DNA of 53,405 bases from Pseudomonas sp. AFG_SD02_1510_Pfu_092 (GTDB lineage Bacteria; Pseudomonadota; Gammaproteobacteria; Pseudomonadales; Pseudomonadaceae), in contig NZ_PUQD01000034.1 of assembly GCF_003331055.1 (NCBI RefSeq), positions 1 to 53,405 on the forward strand, in the 5' to 3' direction. How positions within the stretch are numbered: the stretch's first letter is position 1; each line of letters opens with the position of its first letter. Position numbers and translations under genes: made by a program. This document shows, one piece after another, positions 51,623-53,405 of the stretch. The notes below the pieces were generated by a model. It had not been told where the DNA came from, ran no database searches, and saw only the letters and a program-made list of their open reading frames with translations.

Positions 51623-52484
51623 CAGACGCTCCTTCGAAGGCCTTCGCAGGTGGCGGCGCTGCACGAACATTGAACAGCTTGCAGACGAAGTACCAACAGA
51701 TGGCGACCGTGAGGTTGTACGGGAACAGCACGGCCCAGAATGGTAATTGCCAGTTCTTCTTGCCCTGCATTTCACCGGGTTCGCCGGTTCGCCAGGGGGC
51801 GTAGTGGCGCCAGGCTTCTGCCGGGGTCAGGCAGATGGCGTGCAGAGGCTTGTGCCACCAGTTGGGTTCGCCGGGCGGTGGGAGCTTGTCCGGGCCGTGG
51901 TCCATGAAATGGCGGAGGTATTCCCAGACTTCGGCGACATGCTTGACGCCGGGTTCGGTGGGTTCGTTGCTGTCGACCCAGAGGCAGTCCTTCTGGTGGA
52001 GGCTGCCGTCCGCCCGGCGCGGGGCGAAGGCCAGGGCATAGCTGGTGCTGAAGGAAGAGCCGCCGAATTCGGTGCGTTTGAATAGGCCACCTCCGGTATT
52101 TTTCCAATCAAAAACCAATACCTTACTCAAGCGCTGGTAGTAGATTTTTTTTGTTGAACGATTGAGAACGAAGTTTGACAAACCTCTTATAAAAAAGATT
52201 CGATACATCAGAAAAGGAGTAAATATGAAAGGCATTATTAAAAACGATAACAGCAATTCGGTGTCTTCCGTGTATAGGTCTGGGATGCTTGGAAAGAGGT
52301 AGGGGTAAAAACCAATCAGTAAGATGATCGTCATGGCGCAATATAGTTTTCCCATGAATACGGAATCTGTTACCCAGGGATTTCGCAGGCATAAGGTATT
52401 TTTTGATACTTTCACCAACTGTCCCCCGATGGCAGGTTTATGCCCGGAGTCTAACGTTGAGTTGAATAGCCAGATGGTTGCCAT
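51609..52484 (-). CDS. DUF6708-like membrane protein, possible T6SS immunity protein
   Basis: A 291-residue protein with two N-terminal transmembrane helices (YCAMTIILLIGFYPYLF and LLLSFLIMPFIFTPFLMYRI), a cytosolic middle (NRSTKKIYYQRL, FGGSSFSTSYALAFAPRR, HVAEVWEYLRHFMDHGP) and a C-terminal hydrophobic segment (FWAVLFPYNLTVAICWYFV). This arrangement matches DUF6708 proteins, often found next to type VI effectors. The ATG is 2 bp after the stop of the upstream toxin-like gene, so expression is coupled. Membrane immunity against a pore-forming toxin is the natural inference. Confidence 0.7.
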   Translation of the reverse strand: MATIWLFNSTLDSGHKPAIGGQLVKVSKNTLCLRNPWVTDSVFMGKLYCAMTIILLIGFYPYLFPSIPDLYTEDTELLLSFLIMPFIFTPFLMYRIFFIRGLSNFVLNRSTKKIYYQRLSKVLVFDWKNTGGGLFKRTEFGGSSFSTSYALAFAPRRADGSLHQKDCLWVDSNEPTEPGVKHVAEVWEYLRHFMDHGPDKLPPPGEPNWWHKPLHAICLTPAEAWRHYAPWRTGEPGEMQGKKNWQLPFWAVLFPYNLTVAICWYFVCKLFNVRAAPPPAKAFEGASANPE

Positions 52485-52486
52485 GA

Positions 52487-53405
52487 TCAGCGCTCTAGAC
52501 GAAAAATTGACAGGATCTCACTGTCTTCATCCAACCCTGGGTTGACGCTGTAGGCTAAATGCAGTGAGACATGATTTTGGGTGCCTAGCGTGTTCTCGAA
52601 ATGCAGAACTAAGCCAGCGCTTACAATGTGACCGGTCGGGGCGATTGGAAAAACGTCCATTCCTTGGTCGTTACGGAGGGTGCTCAAGGTTCCTGACCAT
52701 TCGCTTACTCCAAGCACGAAGCCAGGCAGCAGCACGGTGATCTCAACGGTTGGTTGAGAGGTGGCTACTTCATTGTGGGTGATAGCTGTCCAGTTTGGCG
52801 GAGACCAGTGATTATTCTGATGCCATTTGGTGTCGGCTTTAGTCATGCCGAGTGATAGAGCTTGCTCGGCGGATAACAGTTTTGGTCCGTAATGCTCACT
52901 GTGCCAAGCTTTGATTTCTGTTTGTAGCGATCTGAAAGCAGGAAGTTTCTTTTCGTAGTCCAAGACGATCCCAGGGCGTGCTTCCCCATCGTTGATACGA
53001 TTACCGAATACGCTACGTGCTGCCCAAAGCTCAATTGGACTGTGAAGTCGCTCATGTGCCTTGGCATGGAGATAGAGGCCTCCTGCAATGATGGTTGTGC
53101 CTACAAGAACAAGGGCAGCTGCGGCCCATCCGGCGAAGGGCACAACCGATGTAGCACCCGCAACAGCAAGTCCGGCTTCAAGGACAACAGCAGAGCCAAT
53201 AGCCATGCTTAAGCCACCAGTAATGGTGTATTTACCGGCAGTAGAGTCACCGTTATTGAACTGGCGAAACCCCTTGGATGCATCAGAGAACAGGCCAAAT
53301 ATTATTGCAGGATATCCTGCTAAACGCGCATAAAGATTACTGCTTAAAAATTTGACTACCCCATTACCAAACGCCATCCCCGGCGCTGTTGCACTCAACC
53401 TCAAC
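52487..53405 (-). CDS. C-terminal part of a VasX/BTH_I2691-like T6SS effector (truncated by window)
   Basis: The 306 codons run off the right edge without a start, so only the C-terminus is seen. It contains a hydrophobic hairpin-like stretch (TITGGLSMAIGSAVVLEAGL, then SVVPFAGWAAAALVLVGTTIIAGGLY) followed by a hydrophilic C-terminal domain (LHSPIELWAARSVFGNRI, WSPPNWTAITHNEV, EITVLLPGF). Such hydrophobic segments before a ~180-residue tail are seen in large colicin-like T6SS toxins of the VasX/BTH_I2691 group. The base composition is lower in GC than in the rest of the window, as expected of horizontally exchanged toxin genes. Confidence 0.65.
   Translation of the reverse strand, partial: LRLSATAPGMAFGNGVVKFLSSNLYARLAGYPAIIFGLFSDASKGFRQFNNGDSTAGKYTITGGLSMAIGSAVVLEAGLAVAGATSVVPFAGWAAAALVLVGTTIIAGGLYLHAKAHERLHSPIELWAARSVFGNRINDGEARPGIVLDYEKKLPAFRSLQTEIKAWHSEHYGPKLLSAEQALSLGMTKADTKWHQNNHWSPPNWTAITHNEVATSQPTVEITVLLPGFVLGVSEWSGTLSTLRNDQGMDVFPIAPTGHIVSAGLVLHFENTLGTQNHVSLHLAYSVNPGLDEDSEILSIFRLER

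Noticed and set aside
48386..51775. 1129-aa minus-strand open frame
   Set aside because: It covers the OsmC-YcaO and methyltransferase genes in antisense and has shadow composition. Both plus-strand genes show real domains.

Overview
The window is a GC-rich bacterial chromosome segment that looks like a Pseudomonas of the putida group. The gene families, their compact operons, and more than a dozen intergenic REP inverted pairs (cores such as GCGGGTAAACCCGC, GCGGGTGAACCCGC and GCGGCTAAAGCCGC next to CCCACAG) support this. Only about the last 1.3 kb is visibly AT-richer. I saw no rRNA, tRNA, CRISPR array, transposase or integrase.

Left part (1-17.1 kb). The C-terminal end of a giant Ig-like repeat adhesin is followed by a lipoprotein TolC-type outer-membrane factor, then ppnN (nucleotide nucleosidase). 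A YeiH-type transporter diverges from its LysR regulator. An NAD-salvage unit follows, with pncA-pncB divergent from the Nudix-type repressor NrtR and a palindromic operator between them. Next come an NCS1 nucleobase-type permease, an Lrp/AsnC regulator divergent from a LysE exporter, a decayed second LysE gene, an orphan sensor histidine kinase and a Nudix hydrolase.

Catabolic island (17.1-25.6 kb). A GntR/FCD regulator, a carboxymuconolactone-decarboxylase-like protein, two closely related flavin reductases, an aldehyde dehydrogenase, an alpha/beta hydrolase, an AA_synth (DUF1185) protein, an LLM flavin monooxygenase and a second NCS1 permease form one gene set. Three copies of an operator-like sequence built on ATGGTATACCAT / ATACCATAATA sit in front of its three transcription units. 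The set resembles the uracil Rut pathway in its enzyme classes but has different partners. I infer uptake and oxidative opening of a nitrogen heterocycle whose identity the sequence does not give. This is the best candidate for an undescribed system.

Middle part (25.7-38.6 kb). An NDH-2-like FAD oxidoreductase diverges from an Rrf2 regulator with three cysteines in the Fe-S position; a 12-bp-arm perfect palindrome lies in their shared promoter region. An AraC regulator diverges from a five-gene operon: AhpD-like protein, acyl-CoA-dehydrogenase-like flavoprotein, and a complete SsuABC/TauABC-type importer, probably for scavenging an organosulfur or similar compound. Then come a GNAT acetyltransferase, an SDR without its catalytic tyrosine paired with a tautomerase and a divergent LysR, and small envelope and VOC proteins.

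Right part (38.6-53.4 kb). A BCCT transporter, a small-gene cluster with a LysE exporter, an orphan periplasmic binding protein, and a periplasmic molybdenum hydroxylase system (2Fe-2S subunit, Tat-exported Mo subunit, three-haem cytochrome c, XdhC maturation factor). An OsmC-YcaO fusion protein and a methyltransferase follow. At the edge is the C-terminal part of a VasX/BTH_I2691-like type VI secretion toxin, tightly coupled to a DUF6708-like membrane protein that may be its immunity protein.
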